A DNA stretch of 64,000 nt from Typha latifolia (Eukaryota; Streptophyta; Magnoliopsida; Poales; Typhaceae). Below, piece after piece: positions 37,147 through 48,174 of the stretch. The translations under genes and the position numbers were made by a program. The notes beneath the pieces are model-generated. The model worked only from the letters and a program-made list of their open reading frames with translations, had not been told where the DNA came from and did not search any database. The stretch lies in NCBI GenBank assembly GCA_019914945.1, contig CM034103.1:8866001-8930000 (forward strand). The letters are read 5' to 3'. The stretch's first letter is position 1; each line of letters starts with the position of its first letter.

Positions 37147-39885
37147 TGGAACACCCACACCTCCAAATACACGTGTAAACCGCGTGGATAAATTCTCCCA
37201 CGCGGCGCATCACTTGACCTGTCAGTAATAGGATTTCACAAGGCATATAGCAGCATAAGTTCATACCATAAATAAAGCCAACCATAAGAGTCCGGATACA
37301 AGTTCCACAGGCCACAACAAGCCTTCAAGATACACATCCAAAATACAACGCTAAAGTCCAATATACAACATCAATCGTAATGCCCTCGCAAGGGCTTGAT
37401 GCAACTAATAGACATAACTGAAATAAAAAGGCAGCTACTCCTCACTACCTGCACCCGCGTCCCCTAGCTTTGAAATGATGCAACCAAGAGGTGGTGAACA
37501 CATAGCCCAGCGAGTAGGATCCATACAATCTATAATAATGAAATCATAAGTGCATATCTAATGCATGCCTATAGTTGCTAGAAATAACAATACGCTTGTT
37601 TAAATGGCTTACCATGAGTTACTAAGTCAATGCAATCAATAAGGACTACACGACACTATCCTGGAACATGCTAATTTCTAAGCATATCAGGATAAGTCCA
37701 TATAGATATAGAGCTTGATACAATCTTTTATTCATACAAATCTCAATCTTAGTGTTTACATGTTATGCATAGTAATAAAAGAGTAGTTTAGTCATCTCAT
37801 GCCCACCAAGTCATTAATCATGTTTATCATAGCTCACCGAGCTATTCACCACACAAGGTAGATGCTCTTAAAAAAATCATCCATCATCTCATACATTGAG
37901 GAGAGATATATACACATCTAACGGTAATGCCACATATACATGCATGGCGACACTACATGTGATCGGTTATATATGGCCATCAGACTAAGGACACCGGTTG
38001 TAAGCCCATATCTCACTCTCTCTAAATCATCACCGCCTTTAGAGGAAGAATTTGGAGCCCTCGGCTCATCAACAGACGCCCTAACCCTATGTCATCAAGT
38101 ACCGTTAAAGATATATCTCCGCCTCACAATCATGTTCTTCTATCATCGTAATCTAGTTCTGACTATGCAGTATTATTACCTGAATGCTACACAGGCTCCC
38201 GACTTCAGGTGTAGACCACTAATAGTATAGTTATATAAGATACACTCTACCCTTAACCTTGGGCTGAGTGAGTAGGGGCACAGCCTAGTTAGAACCCGAC
38301 TACTAATGATAAGTGGAAGTGGTGCAGTGTTTGTGAGTGTATAAGACATATCATAGTCATCATGATCGTTACATTTTATATTCAAAATAGATATTTATGT
38401 AAGAGTTTATCATATAGGATACATGTAGAGCATCGTTACACTAATGAATATGCTAGCATTCTCATAATATCAAACTATCAATAACTATACATGTCAAGAT
38501 ACATCATAGTACACTAGATGCATGTACTAATACTAACATTCCTATAAATATATTATTCCAGACTTGTATCAACTCTACTCGCCTGGAGGATCTCCATAGT
38601 ACTCTAAATCTCCTTAGCTAGCTGGCTCCTCCGGAATCCCAAAATCCTCCTCACATAGTGTCAATCCTATTAATTCATACAAGTAAGGCCATACGTAAGA
38701 TTAGCGAATTAATAGAATAAATTTCCTTATTAGAGAATTTATGTTTAGGTGTATACATAAGTCAAGGGTCCCCTAGGGTGAGTTCTATGTTATCCTAAAA
38801 TTCACATATAATAAATTGTCATTACGGAAGCGGTCAGCCTAATTAATCAAGTCGAATAGAGAAATGGGGCTATAGGATCCAAATAGCCCCAAATGGGCTA
38901 GGCTGGGGGTATTGGGTTAGGCTCAAGCCTACCTAATAGGCAAGGGGGCTTTGGTGGGCTGTAGTCCAACTACAGCCCACAAGGTTGCATGAGGTGGGCT
39001 GGGGTCCAACCACAGCCCACCAAGACTGGCTGTGGTCTGTAGTCCAACCACAGGCCACCAAAGGGTTGGAATGGTGGGCTGCGGTCCATAGCCCACCAAG
39101 ATTGAGTTAGTGGGCTACGATCTATAGCCCACCAAGGTCTGCTTAGTGGGCTACGATTCAGCGCAGCCCACTAAGGGGATGGGTGGAGGTTTGTTTAACC
39201 CCCAACCCTCCCACACTATCTCCTTCCGAGGGAAGGAGATAGAGGGGGGAGAGAAGGCCCACGAGGTCGTAGTGCCGGCAGCGCAGCCACGAGGCTGATG
39301 GCATAGCCACGTGGCCGGCGGCACAGCCACGAGGCCGGGAAGGGTAAGTGAAAGGGAAGAAAAAGGAAAGATGGGAAGAGGGCTCGACGGCGGCGAGGCG
39401 TGCTCCATGGCCGGAGGCCATGGAGGTCCCTTCTCCCTTTACCAAGGGCTCGAAGCCCGACTAGAGAGCCGCTTCCACCGGAGCTCTCGGATCGGCAGCT
39501 AGACGCGTGGTCGTCGGCCACCGAGGATGATGGTGAGGGGGGAAAAGTAAATTACTAAAATTAACGGCGAGGTAGGAAGGCTTACCGATGGGGCGTTGGT
39601 CGGTAGGCTCGTCGACTCCGAGGCTTCGTCTCCAGCGTTGGCAACCCGAGAGAGAGGAGAGGGAGAGAGTTGGCGGGGTGGAGAAGAAAATGGGGGCTGG
39701 GATGGTAGCGGCGAGGGGAAGAAGTAGAGGATTTACTGGAGGAGGGGATGGTGGCGTGCATGGCAAGGGAAGAGGAGGAAGAAGAAGAAGAAGAAGAAGA
39801 AGAAGGACGCGGGGGAGGGTGGCAGGGTGCTAGGACGCACCGCATGCGCGATCCCCTCCATTTTTATAAGATTTGGGGTATTGCA
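37147..39885 (-). mobile_element. B1: solo B-family LTR (2.74 kb) in the A0 gag
   Basis: It begins TGGAACACCC and ends GGGGTATTGCA. The flanks are AATAT (37142-37146) and AATAC (39886-39890). Gag reads on across the site. The LTR contains a hairpin array (38900-39175), a GC-rich segment (39240-39520) and a GAA microsatellite (39777-39805). Overlapping frames there are low-complexity artefacts. Minus orientation is inferred from similarity of its ends to those of family C. Confidence 0.85.
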
Positions 39886-40787
39886 AATACAGTCGTCCTC
39901 TAAACCATCTTGTTTAATGTGGCAGCAAAATCTTCATATTCCACTGTCCAAAATCTGCGCGTAATCCTTCGACAAAAATCAGTCCATCCGGTAAATCATC
40001 CACCACGAATAACTGATCTATACCAATGTAATGTCGTTCCTTGGAGGTGAAAGCTTGTCATCTGGACCTTTGGATCTTCTGCTGTACTTTGACAATTAAA
40101 ATATTGTTCAACTTGAAACACCCAATCCTTTGGATAACTGCCTTGGAATTTTGGGAAATCCAAGCATGCGGTTCTCCCCTGATAGTATTGTCGGGTTCGC
40201 AAAAAGATCCTTGGTTCAGGTCTAAACCCTTGTGCAAGTTGATCCCCTTCTCTAAATCTTTGAGCACGTTCATCACTATCTGCAAAGGGATCAACCTCAT
40301 CCTCAAAGTGTCAATCCTCCTCATCGACGTAGCACACAGATGTTGCACGCCTCTCGGGTTCCACCACCGCTGGTCTTGGGTTTTGCAATGGAGGTGGGGA
40401 ATGATGTGTATGCATAGGTAAGAGGGGATCGTTGGCACTCACATGACACATCTGGATATGTGGGGTATCAGTTTGATGAGGTCCCACCGCTGGTCCTTTT
40501 TGAAACTTCAATCGTCGTCAAGGAGATGACGAATCAAATCGATTCATGACATATTCCTTAAAATCGTTGTGATCCTTTTGAATTGAGTCAACTCTATGCA
40601 TCAATGTATGGAATATGCCCCTAAGTTCATCCATATTTATACTCATGGATGTTGGTTGACTCGGTCCTGCCGTGGTCACTCCAAAGAAATCAGCCTTACG
40701 GTTAGGGTCATCGTGGATTGAGTCTTCCCTTGTCGGTGTGCTCTCTATAGGTCTCCTTGTTGATGTCATCTTCCTTGTTTCAACCAT
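39886..40787 (-). pseudogene. A0 gag N-terminal and core region
   Basis: Translation starts at the ATG at 40785-40787 (MVETRKMTSTRR). The core reads FPKFQGSYPKDWVFQVEQYF and VQMTSFHLQGTTLHWYRSV, the standard plant gypsy capsid pattern, and continues as EYEDFAATLN to the B1 insertion. Several frame changes and stops occur between 40202 and 40518 and around 39990. Confidence 0.85.
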
Positions 40788-40809
40788 TAATGGAAGTCTA
40801 AGGTCACCT

Positions 40810-40821
40810 GCTCTGATACCA
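40810..40821 (-). other. Primer-binding site of A0
   Basis: The minus strand reads TGGTATCAGAGC two bases after the 5' LTR end. It matches the initiator-Met tRNA 3' end perfectly. Confidence 0.92.
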
Positions 40822-40823
40822 AT

Positions 40824-41705
40824 TGATAAGTTCTCGACCCAAAGATAGGCTACGCAACGATTCCTTCAAGATCTAGATGTATTATAGGAATCAGTCCGCG
40901 TAATCGTGGGAAAATATTTATCAAATATTATCCGGTATTTAGAAAATTACGAAACCAAGTGGATTAGCTTCATAACTCCCTCATCTACAACTTTTGTATT
41001 TACACCCTTCATAGATTCGAACTTCAACTAGGACGAAAATATGAAATAACGTGGGTGATGGTGGTGGTGATGGGTTAAGTGGATGTTAGGGTTATGGATG
41101 GGTATGGAGATGAAGGTGGATGGTGGATGTGATTAAGGGATATAGACGAAGATAACGAAGCAGTCGAGATCCCAAAGAAGATGGGTAACTCGACAGATGA
41201 GGGAGATTAGAAGTTAGGAGAAACCTTGCCAACGGTAGATGTAGAAGGATGGTGAAGAGGGAGGAGGGAGATTAGGATAAATAGATGATAGAGAGGCAAG
41301 AAATTAATATTCCAATAGCATAATGAATTTGGCTACCATCCACATATATATAGAGGCAAGCCAACAAGTCCTAAAATAATATTTAACCCTAGTTTTAGAA
41401 GATTCCCCTCGATCGCATTCGAACGCGCCCAATCACATTTGAACGCGCCCGATCGCGTTCGAACGCACAAAAGACATTCTCTGTATGTGCGAACGTGATA
41501 CAGACGTTCGAACGCGGGCATTCGAACTCTCCCGACCGTGTTCAAACGCAGAATATGAGTTCTTTGTATTTGCAAACTTGATGCATGTGTTCATAAGGGC
41601 GTTCAAATGCGACCCCGTCTGCATTCGAACGCGACTTACAGAAATTTTATTTTAATGAAAATAGACAAGTAATGCAGTAAGAAAAGATTCTAACTAAATG
41701 TGTCA
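40824..41705 (-). repeat. 5' LTR of A0
   Basis: On the plus strand it starts TGATAAGTTCTCGACCC and ends TGTCA. The segment at 41405-41640 holds about ten copies or variants of the GTTCGAACGC half-palindrome. The LTR diverges from the 3' copy by many substitutions and indels, so the insertion is not recent. Confidence 0.88.
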
Positions 41706-44700
41706 CCGCTACTCCTCGATATTAGCATCCTCCATATTTAACTCTAAAATGTTTCCACCAAAAAGGTGGTGAGGAAATGGCCCAGTAAATATAATCTAAT
41801 AATAATCTATGAAAAATGTATTTCATGATAAATAGAAATGCATGTTCATAATTATCAATATATCAAGGTAAATGTGCACAATGTAATTTTCAATAAACTT
41901 TCATTTACTCATAACACACATAAGTGCATAATATTATTATAACTCGATGTGTCAAAATCCACATAGCAACCATGTCAATGATGTCATAATCCACATAGCA
42001 AACATACTAACGAAGAGGATTAGTCATCTAGTAGTAATATCGCTAGTATATGCCTAGCGATGTTGCATATAACCAGTTGTCTATGGTCATCAAACTAAGG
42101 ACCCTAGTCATGGACATATTATCATCACTCTAATAAATCATCGCATAGAATAGAATCATTACTTATAGTCGACTCATCGCATATAGCGGGAAAGAGCTCA
42201 CAACTCAATAGACGCCCTGATCCTATGTCATTGGGTACCACTAGAGCTATAACCCTACATCTCAAACATCTTTCTACTATCATCCTAGACTAGCCTCTAA
42301 GCAAGATAGTGTGTAATCACCTAAATGATCCAACAGTTAATGATCTCAAGTGTAGACTACTAATATGGTAATACTATATAATACACTCTATCATTAACCC
42401 CGAGTCGAGTGAGTGAGAGGGGCACTACCTAGGTGAGATTAGACTAACGATAATACGTGCATATGGTGCCATGTCTTCAATTACTTTATCACATCATAGT
42501 CATCAAGATAACATGTATCATAACTAAACATAGAGTCTCATAAATAAATGATAAATAAAAAATAATTCATGTAAAGTAATCAATAATGATATAAAGTAAT
42601 TATTATCACAATAATTATATTATTCGTAGACTAACATAGGATCTAACTCGCCTAAAATATCTCTGGAATCTGTTTCACTCTCCTAAAACAGTCGGGCTCT
42701 TCCTAAATCTCGAGATCCTCCTCGCACAATAATGGGTCTAATAATCTATAAATAAACTAAAATATAAGAAGGACGAACTTATAGAACTAACTACCTTGTT
42801 GCATAAATTAAGTTTGATTTCTAGGTCTAGATGGTGTCTTGGTCTTGCATTTATTCATCCCTATTTATGATATTATTTTATTAATTAAATAGGCAACTGG
42901 TAAAATTAGAATTATCCCTAGTTATAAATGCCAAGGACATAAACAAATGCAAGGATTAATAAATTTAACTACCTAACTTAGTTCTATATTATCCTAAATT
43001 TATGTTAAAAAATGTTTGAGAAAAATTCTAGAAAAATAGCTAACATAAGTAAAAGATAAATAAAAGACAAATAGTGGGCTAGCCTATGGTCCACAAGATG
43101 GGTTGCAGGACTACCCGCAACCCACTAACCTGAAGGGGGTGACTGGGCTCAAGGGCCCAGTCCAGCAAGGTGAGGAAGTATGTTGTGGGCAACCCACTAA
43201 GCTGAAAGTTGTGGACTAGGCTCAAGGGCCCAGTCCAAAGCTTGGTTGCAAGGTTGCTAGTGTGAGTTGTGGCCCACCCTGCAGCCCACAAGGGAATTAA
43301 CCCCCACCCTTTCTAATCGTCTTCTTCATATGGAAGAAAACAGAGAAAAAATGGTGCTACTACTGGCGACCAAGCTACAATGACTCCCAAAGTCGACTAG
43401 GTCGACTTGGATTGAGGCTATCATCAAACCGTCGACCTGAGTAGTCGATAGTGCGAAATGAGGAACTCCATGGCCGGCGGCCGTGGAGATTCCTAACTTG
43501 GTGCAAAAGGGGGTCGAAGTCCTCAATCTTGAGTACCCACCTTTTCTACGCAAAGATGTGACTCGAACGAGGCTAATGAGCGAGGCGACCACCGTCGATG
43601 GTGGCCGCTAACGAATGAAGAAACCGACAGTGGGAAGCGACATGGCATCACCTCCCACGCACTCTATGGATACCCAAATTTAGTACCCACGACAAGGGGT
43701 TGATGCGGGGAAATTTCCCAGATTGGTGAGTGGTCAACTAGAAGTCGCTGATCGACGAATTTCTCTAGTGAAGATAGAAAGAATTAAGCTAGGATTTGAA
43801 TATGATTTATTAAACAATATTCAAATTAATTGTAAGGAGATATAGAGGCTGACCTGAGGATTAGATTGGGGGTTTTGAGTTGGTCCGCCGGCACTCCGAT
43901 GATTTGTGGCCCTCGTTGGGTTCGATGGCACAAGGTAGAGAAAATGAGAGAAGAGGTGAAGAGAAAATAGTGGATGAAACAAATAGGTAGGGTGGTTTAG
44001 GGTTTTATAGGGTTAGGAGGCGACATGGAGGGAGTGGTGTCTGAACTCCACTTCGGTGAGGGAGGATTCTAATACGAACTGGGTCAGATCAAATCACATC
44101 AAAGGGAAGATTAGGCTCAATGGAATGAGTCTAATTATATTATTTGGTTATTTGGTTTAGTTAGAGTCTTAGTAGGTTAGAATTTTGTTTAATTAGCTAA
44201 ATTCAGATCTGCGCAATTTCAGAAAAATATTCGTAGAATATTCTACACATATCAAAATAATATCAAACTAGTTGGATAAGGCCTCCAATCTTTAGATCTA
44301 TAACTTTTATATTGATGACTTCTCCAGATTAGGAATCTATCTGTGACAAAATGAAAGCTTAATCTGAGAGTTAATCTGAGAAGATAAGAAAGACTGGTTT
44401 AGTTGGTTTGTTAGGGTTTTAAGTTAGTTGTTAGTTTGTTAGGATTTATTTGGAGTTGTTTAACTTAGTTGAGAAATTCTTAGGGTGAGCCTCTATATAT
44501 ATGTGGAGGAAACCCTAATTTGAGTGGATGATGATGATGATGATGATATTGGAATTGGCTTTGGCATTTATCTCCTTCTTTACTTGCCTCTAGCCATTAG
44601 CTCCCTCTCCCTCCTCCCTTCTTCCACCGCCCAAATCTTTGGTCGACGTCTTTCAGCTTCTAACCACCATCTTCCATAATAACTTCTCCCCTTTCACACC

Positions 44701-45098
44701 AAGAACTAAACCTAGCATCTATCTAGCCATTGGTGGGCTATCAAGCTAGTATATAATTGACCTTTGACTACTATTTGGTCAATATCTTGAGATCTATCTG
44801 TCGAAATCATATAATCTTAAATTCGTTCAAAAGTTCTCTCCTTGATCTACAACATATCTAAAATTCAGGAGGATCCGACGATTAGATTGTTCATAGATTA
44901 TGTCGGAAGTTATGAACTTCATCGAGTCTAAAACCGTTGCGGATCGGATTAGGTCGGTTCGTAACATATTCTCTCCCCTTCTCATAACTACTGGGGGAGA
45001 GAAGAGGGGAGGAGGTAGTGCATGCACTCGGCTCGTGCGTTGTAGGTGAGGAAGTGCATGTGCACTAAATTTTCTTTTTAAGCAAGGAGGGTGTTACA
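41706..45098 (-). mobile_element. B3: right part of the B-family LTR split by A0
   Basis: It resumes with 'ccgctactcctcg', the block that follows 'ggcagctactcctcg' in the intact copies, and ends GGGTGTTACA. It includes the hairpin region at about 43075-43300. It is about 900 bp longer than expected because 44100-44980 contains sequence resembling the 3' half of an A-type LTR in plus orientation ('gagcctctatatatatgtgg', then a CT-rich leader), which I could not bound. Terminal duplications were not found. Confidence 0.7.
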
Positions 45099-45420
45099 GT
45101 GTTCCTCAGAGTTGTAATCACATTCTCTATATTGAGACACCCTATGCTAGTGTATATAAGTGGTCTCTAATTTTCTGGTAATATTGTTACATTTTTTTTA
45201 CTAAAAAAAGTCAATCATTTTACCCTCAACTTTGCTTTCTTTTTTTTTAAATAAAGATAAAATGTTTTCTAGATGGCCAAAGAATAATTATGTGACATTC
45301 AACAAATTATTTTTCAATATAAAAATCTAAAGGTAAAGGACTAATGCAACGATATTTTAGGGGTCTTCCATAATTTGGGGGTCAACATGCGTGGATATTG
45401 ACAACAATTAATGGCTATAT
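45099..45420. other. Short AT-rich spacer, no feature seen
   Basis: The stretch between the end of the B3 LTR and the foldback element is AT-rich, with T-runs and no frame. Confidence 0.5.
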
Positions 45421-47880
45421 ATATAATTATGAGTTATTTGCACCAAAAATGCATTTGGTTTTTATTTTTATGAGTCAAACCTATTTTTGATTTCCTTTGC
45501 ATATGAGTTTTTTTTTCCAAGTTTGTCCTTTTATTATTTAGTGACTTATTAAATATTGATGGGATACTTAAGAGAGAGAAGTAGTTTCTTACTCTTCTTT
45601 TTTTTTTCTTCGTCTTCATCTTCTTCTTCTTCATCTTGTTTAAACTAGTAACAACATAAGAAAAAAAAAAAAGAAAGAAGAAGAAGTAGCACGATAGAAA
45701 GAAGAAAATAGTACGGATCACATAGTGTTGTATTTAAAACTATAAAATTCTTATTCAACAAAGTTTCTAAAAAATATTCAAAAAATATTTAATTAATGTC
45801 CAACAAAGTTTCTTTAGATTAGGAATCTATTTCCAACAGAATGAATAATTCCTAATTTAAGTATGAAATGATGCATTTAAGTATGAAATTCTATGTTTAA
45901 GTACGAAAATATAATTTTTAAGTAGATATTATAATTTATTCCTAATATAGATTAAGTTCTCTTTTTGAAATATTGATTAAAGAGTTTTTATTTATTTAAC
46001 TTATCCTAATTATCTTATCACTATTTCTAATTAATTTCTTATTGTATTAATTTAAAAGTAATTAGAGAGGCATATATAGAACAAAAAAGAAAGCAAATGA
46101 TTAAGAATAGAAGAAGCACAAATAAAAAATAAGAAGAAACAAGAATAAAAAAAATAAGAAGAAGAAAAAGAATAAGAAAATGGTACGGGTCATATAATTT
46201 TCGTACTTAAACTAATTTTAATTTAGCACAATTTAAAAAATATTCAAAAGATAATCATCTAAAATTTAAATATTATGAAACCAATTGGATAAAATTGGAG
46301 ACATCATCATCTAGAACTTTTGTATTCAAAATTTCTTCAAATTAGGAATTTATTTATGGTGGAATGAATAATTCTTAGTTTAAGTATGAAATTCTACGTT
46401 TATATATCAAAGTCTAACTATAATTCATTATTTTTTAGGTAGAAACTATAATTTATTTAAATGTCAGATAATTATCTTCTAATACTTTTTTAAAACTACT
46501 GTAAATTAGATATTTATAATTTAAGTATGAAAACTATGGGAGCATTACCCTTTTCTTGTTCTTACTTTTCTTTTGCTATTGCTTCTTGTTCTTAATTTTT
46601 TCATTAATGCTTCTCCTTTTTCTCCTTCTATCCTTTAATAATTATTTTTTCTCTTTTTTTCTATACAAGTTTTTAATATCTTTTTAATTAATATATTAAG
46701 AGACTAATGAGAGATAATGGTGAGATAATTAAGATTAGTTAAATAAATAAAAACCTTTTAATTAATATTTCAAAAAGATAATTTAATCTATGTTACAAAT
46801 AAATTATAATATTTACTTAAAAAATTATGATAATTTTAATTTTGTACTTAAAAATAGAATTTCATTCTTAAACTATGAATTATTCATTCCGCTGCAAATA
46901 GATTCTTAATATGAAGAAACTCTGAATATGAAAGTTCTAGATCATGATATCACCAATTTTACCCAATTGGTTTCATAATATTTAAACATTAGATAATTAT
47001 TTTATGAATATTTTTGTAAAACTATGCTAAACTAAAATTTTATTATTTAAGTACGAAAACCATGTGAGTGGTTCATTTTCTTTTTCTTATTTTTTCTTTT
47101 TATGCTGCTGTTTTTTCTTTTTTTTCTTATTTTTTGTTGTTGCTTTTTTCTTCTTGTCTCTTAATCATTAATTTTTTGAATATACAATTCTCTCTAATTG
47201 ATTTTTAATTAATATAGTAAGAGACTAGTTAGAGATAGTAATGAGATAATTAAAATAAGTTAAATAAATAAAAACTCTTAAATCAATATTTTAAAGAGAG
47301 AAATTAATCTATGTTGGATATAATTTGGATATAAATTACAGTATCTATTTAAAAAAAAAATTATGGATTACAATTAGAATTTCATATTTAAATACATAAT
47401 TTTATATTAAAACGTAGAATTTCGTATTTAAACTAGAAATTACTAATTCCGCTGTAGATAAATTCCTAATATGAAGAAACTATGAATACACAAGTTCTAG
47501 ATCGTGTTGTGTCCTATTTTATCCAATTAATTTTATAATATTTGGACATCAGATGATTATCTTTTAAATATTTTTTTTAAAACTATGCCGAGTTAGAATT
47601 TTATATAGCTTAACAGCGAAAACTATGTAACTCATACTATTTTCTTCTATGCCGATGTTTCTTCTTAATTTTTTTTTCTTATACTGCTATATGGTTAAAC
47701 AAGATGAAGATGAAGAACATGAAGAAGATTTTGGGACAGAGAATATCATCCAAATGATAGAAAGGACAAGGTTGGAAGGAAAATAAGAAAAAAACTTTTA
47801 AGTGCAAGGAAAATAAGAAAAAAACTTTTAAGTGCAAGGAAAATAAAAAATAATTCTGCCATATAACTCTTTTTTATATG
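45421..47880. mobile_element. Large foldback element of four facing repeat units
   Basis: The outer arms (about 45421-45660 and 47640-47880) are inverted copies, for example 'cttcatcttgtttaaac' against the reverse complement of 'gttaaacaagatgaag'. Inside, a unit with 'attaggaatctattt ... gaatgaataattc ... taagtatgaaa' occurs twice forward (near 45812 and 46330) and twice inverted (near 46870 and 47415). The axis lies near 46600. It has no coding frame. A roughly 30-bp sequence is tandemly repeated at 47780-47850. Long terminal arms suggest a foldback or Mutator-like element. The exact ends and the duplication could not be fixed. Confidence 0.65.
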
Positions 47881-48174
47881 AAAAATATTTTCTAGAGAAT
47901 ATCATCCAAATACCCACATGGACAGGCCCGAGAGGAACAATCCCTATGCTTCTAAATTATTCTAAAAGGAAAATAAAATTCCAACGTATCCGCCATCTAA
48001 ACAAGCTCTTGGACGGGCCGAGCCTTTGGCCCGAAACCAGAAGTTGACCGTCCGATCCATTTGATGATGCTCTCCTCTCCTCTTCACCAATCACCACCAT
48101 CTCTCTCCAGTTCAAAGACGAACAAAGATAGAGAAAGAGAAAGAGAATAGAGAATAGAGAAGGAGAAGAGAGCA
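47881..48174 (+). promoter_or_regulatory. COG7 proximal promoter and 5' UTR
   Basis: About 300 bp separates the foldback element from the COG7 start codon. The last 60 bases are a GA-rich leader (repeated 'agagaatag'). No confident TATA box is visible. Any core promoter must lie in or beside the foldback structure. Confidence 0.45.

Larger units (their letters stand above)
27295..41705 (-). mobile_element. A0: Ty3/gypsy chromovirus, degenerate, with three nested insertions
   Basis: The element lies on the minus strand between a 5' LTR (40824-41705) and a 3' LTR (27295-28097). The order is primer site, gag, zinc knuckle, protease, reverse transcriptase, RNase H, integrase and chromodomain, which is that of a chromovirus. 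Stops and frameshifts are found in every domain. Three insertions break it: a solo A LTR (30565-31382), a truncated C element (31609-about 36070) and a solo B LTR (37147-39885). The pentamers outside the LTRs (ATTCT and CCGCT) do not match, so a simple insertion duplication is not visible. Confidence 0.88.

Noticed and set aside
39151..39845. Several GC-rich frames on both strands
   Set aside because: They lie in the GC-rich part of the B1 LTR, overlap one another in every frame and include a GAA repeat. No homologous frame is kept in B2.
12481..47880. A novel multi-gene system between the two genes
   Set aside because: Every coding stretch recognised here belongs to gypsy or LINE retrotransposons and is broken. 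There is no conserved non-transposon gene cluster.
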